Source: JAFDCJ01 sp964527835
GTDB lineage: Bacteria; Desulfobacterota; Desulfobacteria; Desulfobacterales; JAFDCJ01
Reading direction: 5' to 3'
NCBI GenBank assembly: GCA_964527835.1
Contig: CAZGNV010000013.1
Location: 22,285 to 86,284, forward strand
Length of the DNA stretch: 64,000 bases
The notes below the pieces were generated by a model that was not told the origin of the DNA, did no database searches, and worked only from the letters and a program-made list of their open reading frames with translations. Both the position numbers and the translations under genes were made by a program. Position 1 is the first letter of the stretch; every line of letters starts with the position of its first letter. Shown piece by piece: positions 8,609 through 16,322 of the stretch.

Positions 8609-10614
8609 TGCCTGAAAAAAAGATGGGCGACAATCAGATATCGAAAAAAAATCCTGTGCCGCATGATGCCCAGCCGGCCCTGGCAGCCACCACCGCCCGG
8701 GTGGTGATGGTGATCGCCGTCGCCCTGAGCCTTTACCAGCTTTACACGGCGGGCATCGCCGCGCTGACCGCCCTGGTGCAGCGATCCATTCACCTGGGCG
8801 CCATTTTTAGCTTGACATTTCTGCTCAAACCCCCTTTCAAGGGGGCGCGCAAGGACCGCCTGAACTTCTGGGTGGTCTTCGACTGGATCCTGGTGCTGGC
8901 ATCGATTTACTGCACCTATTACATCTGCAGCAACCTGACGGCCATCTTCGAACGGCAGGGCGACTGGCTGCCCGCCGACCTGGTGGTGAGCATCATCGGC
9001 ACGCTGCTGGTCATGGAGGCCTGCCGCCGGGTGATCGGCCTGGTGATGACCGGCATTTGCGCCACCGCCGTTTTATATGCCTATTTCGGCCCTTACATGC
9101 CCGAGCTGATCATCCATAAGGGATACAGCGTGGAGCGCATTGCCACCACCCTGTGGCTGACCACCGAGGGCATTTTCGGCCTGCCCCTGGGGGTGGCCGC
9201 CACCTTCGTCTTCGTTTTCGTGCTGTTCGGCGCTTTTCTGGAATCCACCGGCGGCGGAAATTTTTTCATTGAACTGGCCTATGCGCTGACCGGCCGTTTT
9301 TCCGGCGGGCCGGCCAAAACCGCGGTGGTGGCCTCGGGCTTCATGGGGTCGGTTTCGGGCTCGGCGGTGGGCAACGTGGTGGCCACGGGATCCTTTACCA
9401 TTCCGATGATGAAAAAAGTCGGCTACCGGCCCCATGTAGCGGGCGCCATCGAGGCGGCCGCCTCCACCGGCGGGCAGCTGATGCCGCCCATCATGGGAGC
9501 CGGTGCCTTTTTGATGGCTGAATTTACCAACACCAGCTACCTGACCATCATCAAGGTGGCCCTGGTGCCGGCCATCATGTACTACATCACCGTGCTGTTT
9601 TTCGTGCATTACGAAGCCCGCAAATACGGCCTCAAGGGACAGCCCCGGGAAAATTTGCCCCGCATCTGGGACACGGTGCGCGAAGGGCTGCACTTTATCA
9701 TTCCGGTGGGGATTCTGATTTACGTCCTGGTGGCCAACTACTCGCCCATGATGGCCGGCTTTGTGGCCGTTATGAGCACCCTGGCCGCCAGCCTGGCCGC
9801 CGACAGCGTGCGCTGGACGCTGCGACGCACCCGGAATTTCAGCGGCGGTGCTCAGCCTGAAAGCCTGGCAGCTTTTGGTTGGCGGGAATTGAAAATGATC
9901 ATCGGCGCCCTGGAAAAAGGCGCGGTCAACGCCCTGATGGTCTCCATTGCCTGTGCCGCGGCCGGAATCATCGTCGGCATGGTGACGCTGACCGGCATGG
10001 GTCTCAAGTTTTCCAGCCTGGTGCTGGATTTGAGCTTCGGCATCAAGGCCCTGGCCATTTTGCTCATCGGCGCCGCCTCGCTGGTGCTCGGCATGGGACT
10101 GCCGGTCACCGCCAGTTACATCGTGCTGGCCACCCTGGCCGGTCCGGCCCTGATGGACATGGGGGTTCCCCTGCTGGTGGCCCACATGATCGTGTTCTGG
10201 TATTCCCAGGATGCCAACGTCACCCCCCCGGTGAGCCTGGCCAGCTTTGCCGGTGCCGGCGTGGCCGGGGCCAACCCCATGCGAACCGCTTTTACCTCCT
10301 GGAAGCTGGCCAAGGGGCTTTACATCATCCCCCTGATCATGGCCTACCGGCCGCTGCTGGGAATCGGCAAGGATTACCAGCTGCTCAGCTGGCCGGTGGC
10401 CCTTACCATGATCACCACCACCCTGGGGCTGGTGGCCTTTGCCTCAGCGCTGGAGCGCTTTTTTTTGCGGCCCGCCACCTGGGTCGAAACCCTGCTGTTC
10501 TGGCTGGCCGCCGCCGGGCTTTTCTGGCCCACCTACTGGACTGACTGGGTCGGCCTGGCGCTGCTGGCCACGGTGGTTTTGCTGCAAAAATTCCATACTC
10601 CCGAAAAAATTTGA
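8608..10614 (+). CDS. TRAP transporter permease, fused DctQM (4TM/12TM) type
   Basis: A 668-residue integral membrane protein combining the small DctQ-like N-terminal four-helix part with the large DctM-like part, as usual for TAXI systems. Recognisable stretches include GGGNFFIELAYALTGRFSGG, FMGSVSGSAVGNVVATGSFT, STGGQLMPPIMGAGAFLMAE and LGMGLPVTASYIVLATLAGP. The ATG at 8608 overlaps the DUF1850 stop; the longer frame from 8557 is rejected because it would read through the upstream gene. Transport is driven by an ion gradient. The gene ends the operon and is followed by an intrinsic terminator at 10663. Confidence 0.93.
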   Translation: MPEKKMGDNQISKKNPVPHDAQPALAATTARVVMVIAVALSLYQLYTAGIAALTALVQRSIHLGAIFSLTFLLKPPFKGARKDRLNFWVVFDWILVLASIYCTYYICSNLTAIFERQGDWLPADLVVSIIGTLLVMEACRRVIGLVMTGICATAVLYAYFGPYMPELIIHKGYSVERIATTLWLTTEGIFGLPLGVAATFVFVFVLFGAFLESTGGGNFFIELAYALTGRFSGGPAKTAVVASGFMGSVSGSAVGNVVATGSFTIPMMKKVGYRPHVAGAIEAAASTGGQLMPPIMGAGAFLMAEFTNTSYLTIIKVALVPAIMYYITVLFFVHYEARKYGLKGQPRENLPRIWDTVREGLHFIIPVGILIYVLVANYSPMMAGFVAVMSTLAASLAADSVRWTLRRTRNFSGGAQPESLAAFGWRELKMIIGALEKGAVNALMVSIACAAAGIIVGMVTLTGMGLKFSSLVLDLSFGIKALAILLIGAASLVLGMGLPVTASYIVLATLAGPALMDMGVPLLVAHMIVFWYSQDANVTPPVSLASFAGAGVAGANPMRTAFTSWKLAKGLYIIPLIMAYRPLLGIGKDYQLLSWPVALTMITTTLGLVAFASALERFFLRPATWVETLLFWLAAAGLFWPTYWTDWVGLALLATVVLLQKFHTPEKI

Positions 10615-10662
10615 TTTCGGGGACCATACTTCATTCCGCTTTCCGATAAAGGCCCTGGTTTG

Positions 10663-10694
10663 CCTGCTGCGGCTCGCCGGCAGGTGGTTTTTCT
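10663..10694 (+). terminator. intrinsic terminator of the TAXI-TRAP operon
   Basis: A GC-rich stem (CCTGC at 10663-10667 with GCAGG at 10680-10684, inner CGG/CCG, loop CTCG) is followed by TGGTTTTTC and a further T-rich run, 50 bases after the permease stop. Confidence 0.65.
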
Positions 10695-10747
10695 AATTTT
10701 TTGGATAAATTGTCCCCGGATTTGCGAATTTAACGGTGTCATCGAAT

Positions 10748-11239
10748 TTAGTCGAATTTATGGAGCATGAGAAGGGCGTCAAAATCGGCGGTTATTTGCT
10801 TCCAGTTTTGAAGGATATTGTTTTCTTGCCGGTTAATCCAGGCCACTTCTTCATTTCCGATAATTGCGTCCGCCACACACTCTTCCACCTCATTTCTGTC
10901 GAGGATGCTGATACAGCCCTCATCATCAATCCAAATATCAAGCAGCATATCCAGGTATTCGACCCGATTTTCTCCCAGTTTGAGATGACGACAGATATGG
11001 AACAGGTATCCCTTCAGGTTTGCGCTGGCGTCAAGCATTTTCCAGAGCACAAAACCGCAGCCGGTCCTGTAGTAGGCGTAGGTAACGGCTCCCACCTCAA
11101 AAGAAACGCCACCGACCCGGCCGGCGCGTTCATTCACATACTTCAACACCATGAAATGGGCATTGTCGCGCAACAGCAGATCGCAAAGGTAGGTTTCATC
11201 CGGTTTATTGAGATGGCGTTTGACTTCAAGGATTTTCAT
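10748..11239 (-). CDS. DUF402 domain protein
   Basis: A 163-residue protein matching DUF402 through TYAYYRTGCGFVLWKMLDA, LKGYLFHICRHLKLGENRVE and YLDMLLDIWIDDEG, including the conserved Asp/Glu cluster. Characterised DUF402 proteins are small phosphohydrolases or RNA-associated domains (FomD/Ntdp-like) acting on nucleotide substrates with a divalent metal. The start is an ATG at 11239. A family 1 repeat lies in the 100-base gap to the next minus-strand gene. The plus-strand frame over the same region is a shadow. Confidence 0.8.
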   Translation of the reverse strand: MKILEVKRHLNKPDETYLCDLLLRDNAHFMVLKYVNERAGRVGGVSFEVGAVTYAYYRTGCGFVLWKMLDASANLKGYLFHICRHLKLGENRVEYLDMLLDIWIDDEGCISILDRNEVEECVADAIIGNEEVAWINRQENNILQNWKQITADFDALLMLHKFD

Positions 11240-11301
11240 CGTTTTAAGCTTTCACGCCCGCCGATAGCGGAATTTGCAGAGCGCAACCCTGAACAGCTCC
11301 T

Positions 11302-11349
11302 GAAAAGGCTTGCTTAAGCGAGAAAATTTACTTTTTACGGGCGCATCAT
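11302..11349. repeat. dispersed repeat family 1, inverted partial copy
   Basis: Read on the minus strand this gives GCCCGTAAAAAGTAAATTTT, CTCGCTTAAGCAAGCC and TTTTC, the left half of the family 1 element. It overlaps the 3' end of the MetH-activation-like gene by a few bases. Confidence 0.7.
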
Positions 11350-12023
11350 TTTTTAATTCCATATTTTTGAGCCAGTTTTTCATCATAACGCGCTTTGCGG
11401 CCCTCGCACTGCTGCCGGGGACACAGCTGACAGCTGAAAAAGGAAGTTTGGGTGGGAAAATAAATGCCGGAGATGGACTTTGCCGGCAGCATCAATAAGC
11501 TGTCGGTCAGTTCGACGCCAATGGCGGCCTTAACGTCTCCGAGCAGCGCGAACAGCGGCTTTTGCTCTTCCAGGGGCCAGTCGGGCAGCGAGCCCGGTGC
11601 CATGAAAGCCATTTTTTCCAGGGCAAAGCGCGCTTGCAGGTGCTTTTTCAAATGTCGCCGGGCCGCCTCCAGGGCCATGTTGCCGACGGCATCCAGGTAG
11701 TACTGGTTCAGAAGATCTTCAGTGCGCCTTATTTTTTCATCCAGCCGCCTGCCAAGGGTAATCACAAAGGGAAAAATCCGCTGAACCTGATCCAGGTTTT
11801 TGCGCAGCACCCGGCTGCGCAGGCGCTGCCCCGAGACCACCACGGCATCAGCCTGTCTTTTTTCAACATAACAGGTGGTGTACAGGGCCCGGGCATCGAT
11901 CAGCTCCCGGGCGGCGTCGGTCAGCTGCCGCAGCAGGGCCGGTTCGCAATCCGCCGGCAGTCGCAGTTTTTTGCGGATGGCATCCGGCGGCAGGTCCAGG
12001 GGTATGTCTTTTAACACCGTCAT
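11346..12023 (-). CDS. methionine synthase (B12-dependent) activation-domain-like protein
   Basis: A 225-residue stand-alone protein resembling the SAM-binding activation domain of MetH, in the free-standing form common in anaerobes. It ends in a cysteine cluster, SCQLCPRQQCEG (Cys198, Cys201, Cys206), typical of this subfamily and able to bind a metal or Fe-S centre. The likely role is reductive reactivation of a corrinoid methyltransferase. ATG 12023 (GGAG upstream) is preferred to the TTG at 12053, which lacks a ribosome site and would overlap the DegT stop. It lies 26 bases after the DegT gene on the same strand. Confidence 0.75.
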   Translation of the reverse strand: MTVLKDIPLDLPPDAIRKKLRLPADCEPALLRQLTDAARELIDARALYTTCYVEKRQADAVVVSGQRLRSRVLRKNLDQVQRIFPFVITLGRRLDEKIRRTEDLLNQYYLDAVGNMALEAARRHLKKHLQARFALEKMAFMAPGSLPDWPLEEQKPLFALLGDVKAAIGVELTDSLLMLPAKSISGIYFPTQTSFFSCQLCPRQQCEGRKARYDEKLAQKYGIKK

Positions 12024-12049
12024 GGCGCAGTCAGGCTCCGGAATTCTTG

Positions 12050-13315
12050 TCAAGCCAAAGGAGTCAGCCCCGCCCAGCTGCGGATGGCACCTGCCAGGCG
12101 GCGCATCCGGTCAGGGGCAATCACGGGATAGACGCAAATCTCCAGGATCGAAGCCTCCCGGGTGCCGCCCGGATCGTTTTGCGGGGACCGGGTTTTTGCA
12201 AACGCTTTGAGGGCCGTGCAATCCGACATGTCGGAAACCTTGGTGTCAAATCCTTTTTTGAGCAGGAAGTGGCGCAGGTCATCGCGTTTTGCCGCATCCA
12301 CCGTCAGGGGATAATAGACAAAAACATGGGCTTCACTGCTGGTATCCGGGACCCGCATGCCGGGCACAGCGCCCAGGCTTTGCGTCAGGATGCGGGCATT
12401 TTGGCGGGCCCCCTGGTTAAAGGCGTCGATGTGGTCGAGCTGCCGCAACCCAATGGCCGCCTGCAGGTGGGCCAGGCGTTGGATTTGCGGGTGCGAGTTT
12501 TGAAATTCTTCCAGCAGTTCATCCCCCACAGAAGAATCCATCAGCGGCTGCCCCCGCCAGAGCTTGAAGCGCAGGGCCGGGTAGGCTGTGATGCCGAAAA
12601 CCAGGGGCCGGGTCAGCAGCCATTTAAGCCAGATGGAAACCGCCTTTTGCAGGACCGCTTTTTTTCCCGGCAGCGGTGAGCGGGACAGAATTTCTGCGGC
12701 CCGGCGGGCAATGTCCTCATCAGCGGTTGCAATGGCCCCGCCGCCGAAACAGGGCATGTTCTTTCCCTCGGCAAAGCTGAAAATGCCGATGTCCCCGAAA
12801 GTGCCCACCTGCCGGCCGTCAATCCGCACTCCGCAGGCATGGGCGCAGTCTTCCAGCAGACGGATGTTCTTTTGGCGGGTCATCTCCGCCAGTTCGCGGA
12901 TGGGGCAGGGTTGGCCGAAAAGGTGGGTGGCCAGAACCGCACCGGTGCGCGCAGTGATTTTCGGTGCCACGTGCTCGGGTCCCGAATTATAGGTCTGCGG
13001 GTCCACCTCGCAGAACACCGGTTGATAGCCCATCATTTTGGCCACCATGGGAATGACGGGAAAGGTGAACACCGGGAAGATGATTTCCGCTCCCGGCTCC
13101 AGGTCCAGAGATTGCAAGGCCAGCTGAAAGGCCGAGCGGCCCGAAGCCGTTCCCAGCACATGGGCGGTGCCCAGCCATTGGGCGAATTTGCGGCAAAAAT
13201 CCTCGCTGGCCGGACCGGTTTGAACCGTGTTGCGCACCGCGCAGCCGATCAGGGTCGACAGGCTGCCGGGAGGCAGGTTCACACATCTGCGCGGAACAGA
13301 GCCGATGAGTGCCAT
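12050..13315 (-). CDS. DegT/DnrJ/EryC1/StrS-family PLP aminotransferase
   Basis: A 421-residue sugar-aminotransferase-type enzyme. The PLP Schiff-base lysine is Lys185 in FAEGKNMPCFGGGA, and the cofactor-binding Asp156 lies in RLLEDCAHACG. The N-terminal GRSAFQLAL segment is the family phosphate-binding turn. It would transfer an amino group from glutamate to a keto-sugar or similar acceptor. AAAGGAG precedes the ATG. The 472-base gap upstream holds only repeats. With the radical SAM, YbhN and GT39 genes on the same strand it suggests an amino-sugar or aminated-lipid modification of the envelope. Confidence 0.85.
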   Translation of the reverse strand: MALIGSVPRRCVNLPPGSLSTLIGCAVRNTVQTGPASEDFCRKFAQWLGTAHVLGTASGRSAFQLALQSLDLEPGAEIIFPVFTFPVIPMVAKMMGYQPVFCEVDPQTYNSGPEHVAPKITARTGAVLATHLFGQPCPIRELAEMTRQKNIRLLEDCAHACGVRIDGRQVGTFGDIGIFSFAEGKNMPCFGGGAIATADEDIARRAAEILSRSPLPGKKAVLQKAVSIWLKWLLTRPLVFGITAYPALRFKLWRGQPLMDSSVGDELLEEFQNSHPQIQRLAHLQAAIGLRQLDHIDAFNQGARQNARILTQSLGAVPGMRVPDTSSEAHVFVYYPLTVDAAKRDDLRHFLLKKGFDTKVSDMSDCTALKAFAKTRSPQNDPGGTREASILEICVYPVIAPDRMRRLAGAIRSWAGLTPLA

Positions 13316-13363
13316 AAAATTGATCTCCTTTTATCGATATGCAACTTAGAAAGATGCGGTCGA

Positions 13364-13413
13364 GCCGCACAATATGCATTTTGATGTTGCTTCCAGTGCC
13401 CATTTGGGGCGCC
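13364..13413. repeat. dispersed repeat family 2, single arm
   Basis: On the minus strand this reads GGCGCCCCAAATGGGCACTG, then AAGCAACATCAAAATGCATA and TTGTGCGGC. It matches the right arm of the foldback element at 53103-53143 at most positions. It lies just upstream of the DegT gene. Confidence 0.65.
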
Positions 13414-13432
13414 ATCGACGTTGATCAAAAAG

Positions 13433-13641
13433 GTGTGAATTGACCGGCGCATGCTATTTTCTTCCAACCGGTATGAAACCATGCCGTTGCAGCGTGTTCC
13501 TTGTTTTGGGACGCCGCCCAATCAAGTGCTGGCTTGAATCGGTCCCGTGCCATGCATCCCAAACAAGGAACACTGCGAAAATAAGGCCTCGTTGAGTATC
13601 ATGCCGGTTTCCAGAAAACACCATCCCCCGGCCAATTCACG
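13433..13641. repeat. imperfect inverted repeat, possible mobile-element remnant
   Basis: The left arm (13433-13510, read on the minus strand) and right arm (13558-13641, plus strand) both begin CCCAAA(A)CAAGGAACAC and end CCGGNCAATTCAC, with CATNCCGGTT and AGAAAA in the same order between. They face each other across about 47 bases. Together with the repeat arm at 13364 this explains most of the 472-base gap between DegT and the radical SAM gene; no convincing gene is present there. Confidence 0.55.
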
Positions 13642-13787
13642 TCGGTTTTTAGGAATCGATAATTTTCAAAGTTCTGGCAATAAAAGCCATACTGAGCGCC
13701 GAGCGAGAAAAATGTCCCACCGGCGCGACATTTATTGCAACCTATTTAAAGTTTACTGTTTTTCATTTTGTCTGCGATCAATTACGG

Positions 13788-15206
13788 TCAAAGTATTTTC
13801 CGGATACCCAGCAGGCTCCGGAAAACATCCGGATTGTGCCAGTAAAACCCGGCGTGCTTGCACAGGTGATCGATGGCAAAGCCGGGACGAAAAAGATAGC
13901 GCCGGTAGAATCTAGACCGCAGCTTGACCAGCTCGGGCACCGAAACCTGGGCCAGGCTGAACAGGGGCGTGGCATAGTGAAAAAGCCGGGTCGAGTCATA
14001 GCCGGCAAACCGGTCCTTGTACAGCTCCCAGGCGGCCGACCCCGGATAGGGGGTGTAAAAATGCACCTGGATGCTGTCGGAGTTGAGCTGCAGGGCAAAC
14101 TGGATGGTCTGTTCGATTTCCTGCCGGGTTTCGGTGGGATTGCCGATGACATAATAGGCATTGGTTCCGATGCCGAGCTGCCGCGTCCAGCCGAAGACCC
14201 GCCGGCACTGCTGCTGCCAGGGTTGGGGGTGGTACTGCTTGTGCATGTTCTCGATGATGCGCTGGCTGCCGGATTCCACCCCGATGCCCAGCATGATGCA
14301 GCCGGCCTTTTTCATCTGCCCCAGGATTTCATAGTCCAGCTCATCGACGCGCACCCGTGCCATCCAGGCCATGGAAGAATTGCGGGCGATCAGCTCGGCG
14401 CACAGATCCCTCACGAAACGCCGGTTGGTTGAAAAACTGTCGTCCTGAAACGAACAGATGTTGACTCCCATCCGGGCCAGGTGCTGCATTTCATCGGCCA
14501 CGTTGACAGCCGAGCGGCTGCGAATTTTCTTGCCGATGCTTACCCGCATGACTTCGCTGCAAAACAGGCAGCCATGGGGGCAGCCGCGGGTGGCAACCAG
14601 AAACCCCCATACCACCCGTTTGTTCAACCGCACCGGATAAATGGATTTGTAGGCCCGCAGCTCTTCGGGGCTGTAGGAAGGAAAGGGCAGGCTGTCCGGG
14701 TTTTCAACCATAAACCGCTGCCCCTGTTCGTACAGGCGCCGGTAATGGCCCTTCCAGTCGGCTGCTGGTCCGCCGTCGTTTCGAATCCGCTCCAGGAGCC
14801 TGAAAAACTCCTGCTCGGGCTCGCCGAGCAGGATGGCATCGTAGCCCACGGCCAGGTCCCGGGCCGTGTCCCGATTCAGGTAATGTCCCTGTCCGATGCC
14901 GATGACCAGCGGCGCATTTTTCTGCTTTTTCAGGACGGCCACCAGCTCATTGGCGACGTCGATATCAAAGCTGGATGCCGAAACAACCACCAGGTTCGGC
15001 TGCACCTTCTGGGCGTGGGCCAACATCCGGGCAACACCCATGGGGTGAATCCAGCAGTCCAGAAAATCAACGCTGATATCCGGATAATCCGTCAGGCCTG
15101 CCTGGAGATATTTCAGGGGGTAGGAAGGATCGAAAAATTGCGGGTGGTCGACATCCTTGTCCACCGCGGAGCTGACCCGCAAAAGCATTACCGAGTTAAT
15201 GGTCAT
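13788..15206 (-). CDS. B12-binding domain radical SAM protein
   Basis: A 472-residue enzyme. Residues 1-140 form a cobalamin-binding-type Rossmann domain (LVVVSASSFDIDVANEL, VIGIGQGHYL, DAILLGEPEQEF). The radical SAM core follows with the 4Fe-4S motif Cys209-x3-Cys213-x2-Cys216 in TRGCPHGCLFCSE. The strand-associated SFQDDSFSTNRRFV is typical of the HpnR/HpnJ/BchE class. Such enzymes methylate or rearrange unactivated carbons, often in lipids. The start overlaps the YbhN-like stop by 11 bases, showing tight coupling. With GT39 and DegT partners, a role in modifying a hopanoid, lipid A or other membrane lipid is plausible. The reaction is not determined. Confidence 0.85.
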   Translation of the reverse strand: MTINSVMLLRVSSAVDKDVDHPQFFDPSYPLKYLQAGLTDYPDISVDFLDCWIHPMGVARMLAHAQKVQPNLVVVSASSFDIDVANELVAVLKKQKNAPLVIGIGQGHYLNRDTARDLAVGYDAILLGEPEQEFFRLLERIRNDGGPAADWKGHYRRLYEQGQRFMVENPDSLPFPSYSPEELRAYKSIYPVRLNKRVVWGFLVATRGCPHGCLFCSEVMRVSIGKKIRSRSAVNVADEMQHLARMGVNICSFQDDSFSTNRRFVRDLCAELIARNSSMAWMARVRVDELDYEILGQMKKAGCIMLGIGVESGSQRIIENMHKQYHPQPWQQQCRRVFGWTRQLGIGTNAYYVIGNPTETRQEIEQTIQFALQLNSDSIQVHFYTPYPGSAAWELYKDRFAGYDSTRLFHYATPLFSLAQVSVPELVKLRSRFYRRYLFRPGFAIDHLCKHAGFYWHNPDVFRSLLGIRKIL

Positions 15207-16263
15207 GGGATGCTATCCTGTCGGTGGCGATTGAAGTCGCAGCGCTGTCGCCTGAATTTTCCAGGGGCACGTCCCGCCAGGTGCGCAGCCCGATCCCATG
15301 GCGCAGCGCCCAGACCAGCACCCCCAGGCCAATGTGCAGCCAGTAGTCCAGCAGGCGGTTGATCACCGTCAGCGAGCCGGCCACCGGTGAGCTCACACCC
15401 ACCACCTTGAGGCAGCTGTAGAGGGTGATTTCCACCACCCCGGCGCCGGAAGGCGTGATCGGAAAAGCCGAGGCCAGCAACGGGATCATGGTCAGAAAAA
15501 CCGCTTCAGCCGCCCCCGGCTGTAAGTCAAAGGCCAGCAGCAGGCAGAAAATCCATAAAGTTTCCAATACCCAGATCAAAACCGTCAAAACGCCGATGGG
15601 CATCAGTTGGCCGATTTCGGGCCACATGGCGCTTTGAAAGGCCTGGATCATTTGCTGGATTTTGCCGGGCACCCATCCGGGAAGCGTTTTTTTAAACAGC
15701 AAAAACACCAGAATAATCGATGTCGCCCCCACGGCAAGAATGCCGCCGCCGACGAGGCTCCAGATGACCGCCCGGGGCAGCCGGGCGGCAAACAGCATCC
15801 AGGAGGCGCCGGATGCCAGCACCAGGATGATCCAGGCATCGATCATGCGCAAGAAGATAATGGAGCCCAGGGCGGCTGAACGCCGGATCCTGAAATTGAT
15901 GCGGGCCAGGTGGGCGGCGTACACATCGCCCAGTTTGGCCGGCACCAGGTTGTCCACGAAATTATAAAAAAAAACCAGCAGGGCAAATTTGCCGTTTCCC
16001 GCTGAAACCGGCAAATGGGCCAGGCAGCGCCGCCAGCGCATGCCGCGCACCAGGTAAGTGGCATAGTGGGCCAGGGCCCCCAGGGCGACAAAACGCTTGT
16101 CACAGGAGGCGATCTGGCGCCAGATTTGCTGCATGTCCACCATGGCGGCCGCGCTGGCCAGAATTCCCATGGCAATGGCGATGCTCAAATAGGTGGGCCA
16201 GCTCCAGAGCTTCGGAGCCCGGGCGTCATGGTTAAATCCGTTATAGTGGTTTTGTGCAGCCAT
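15196..16263 (-). CDS. YbhN/AglD-like integral membrane protein (lysylphosphatidylglycerol synthase TM family)
   Basis: A 355-residue polytopic protein with about seven hydrophobic segments. Family features include RGMRWRRCL, FYNFVDNLVPAKLGDVYAAH and the C-terminal ITPSGAGVVEITLYSC. This fold, shared with MprF flippase domains, is found in lipid flippases and lipid-biosynthesis gene sets. It overlaps the radical SAM gene downstream and lies 60 bases after the GT39 gene. Here it probably moves or binds the lipid intermediate handled by the neighbouring enzymes; that role is inferred from context. Confidence 0.85.
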   Translation of the reverse strand: MAAQNHYNGFNHDARAPKLWSWPTYLSIAIAMGILASAAAMVDMQQIWRQIASCDKRFVALGALAHYATYLVRGMRWRRCLAHLPVSAGNGKFALLVFFYNFVDNLVPAKLGDVYAAHLARINFRIRRSAALGSIIFLRMIDAWIILVLASGASWMLFAARLPRAVIWSLVGGGILAVGATSIILVFLLFKKTLPGWVPGKIQQMIQAFQSAMWPEIGQLMPIGVLTVLIWVLETLWIFCLLLAFDLQPGAAEAVFLTMIPLLASAFPITPSGAGVVEITLYSCLKVVGVSSPVAGSLTVINRLLDYWLHIGLGVLVWALRHGIGLRTWRDVPLENSGDSAATSIATDRIASHDH

Positions 16264-16282
16264 GGCGGTGCGTATAAATTCA

Positions 16283-16311
16283 GGTTTTCTCGCAAGGCCT
16301 TTTCGAGCGCC
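16283..16311. repeat. dispersed repeat family 1, degenerate fragment
   Basis: GGTTTTCTCGCAAGGCC followed by TTTTCGAGCGCC matches the core with a shortened centre. It lies in the 60-base gap between two minus-strand genes. Confidence 0.4.
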
Positions 16312-16322
16312 CCGGAAGCCGT

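Noticed and set aside
9073..10185. 370-codon open frame antisense to the TRAP permease
   Set aside because: His/Gly/Gln-rich translation typical of the reverse complement of a membrane protein; the permease on the other strand is unambiguous.
10736..11317. 193-codon plus-strand frame over the DUF402 gene
   Set aside because: The minus strand has recognisable DUF402 motifs; the plus frame has none and includes the family 1 repeat.
13547..13915. Short plus-strand frame in the DegT/radical SAM gap
   Set aside because: It runs through the inverted repeat and into the antisense of the radical SAM gene.
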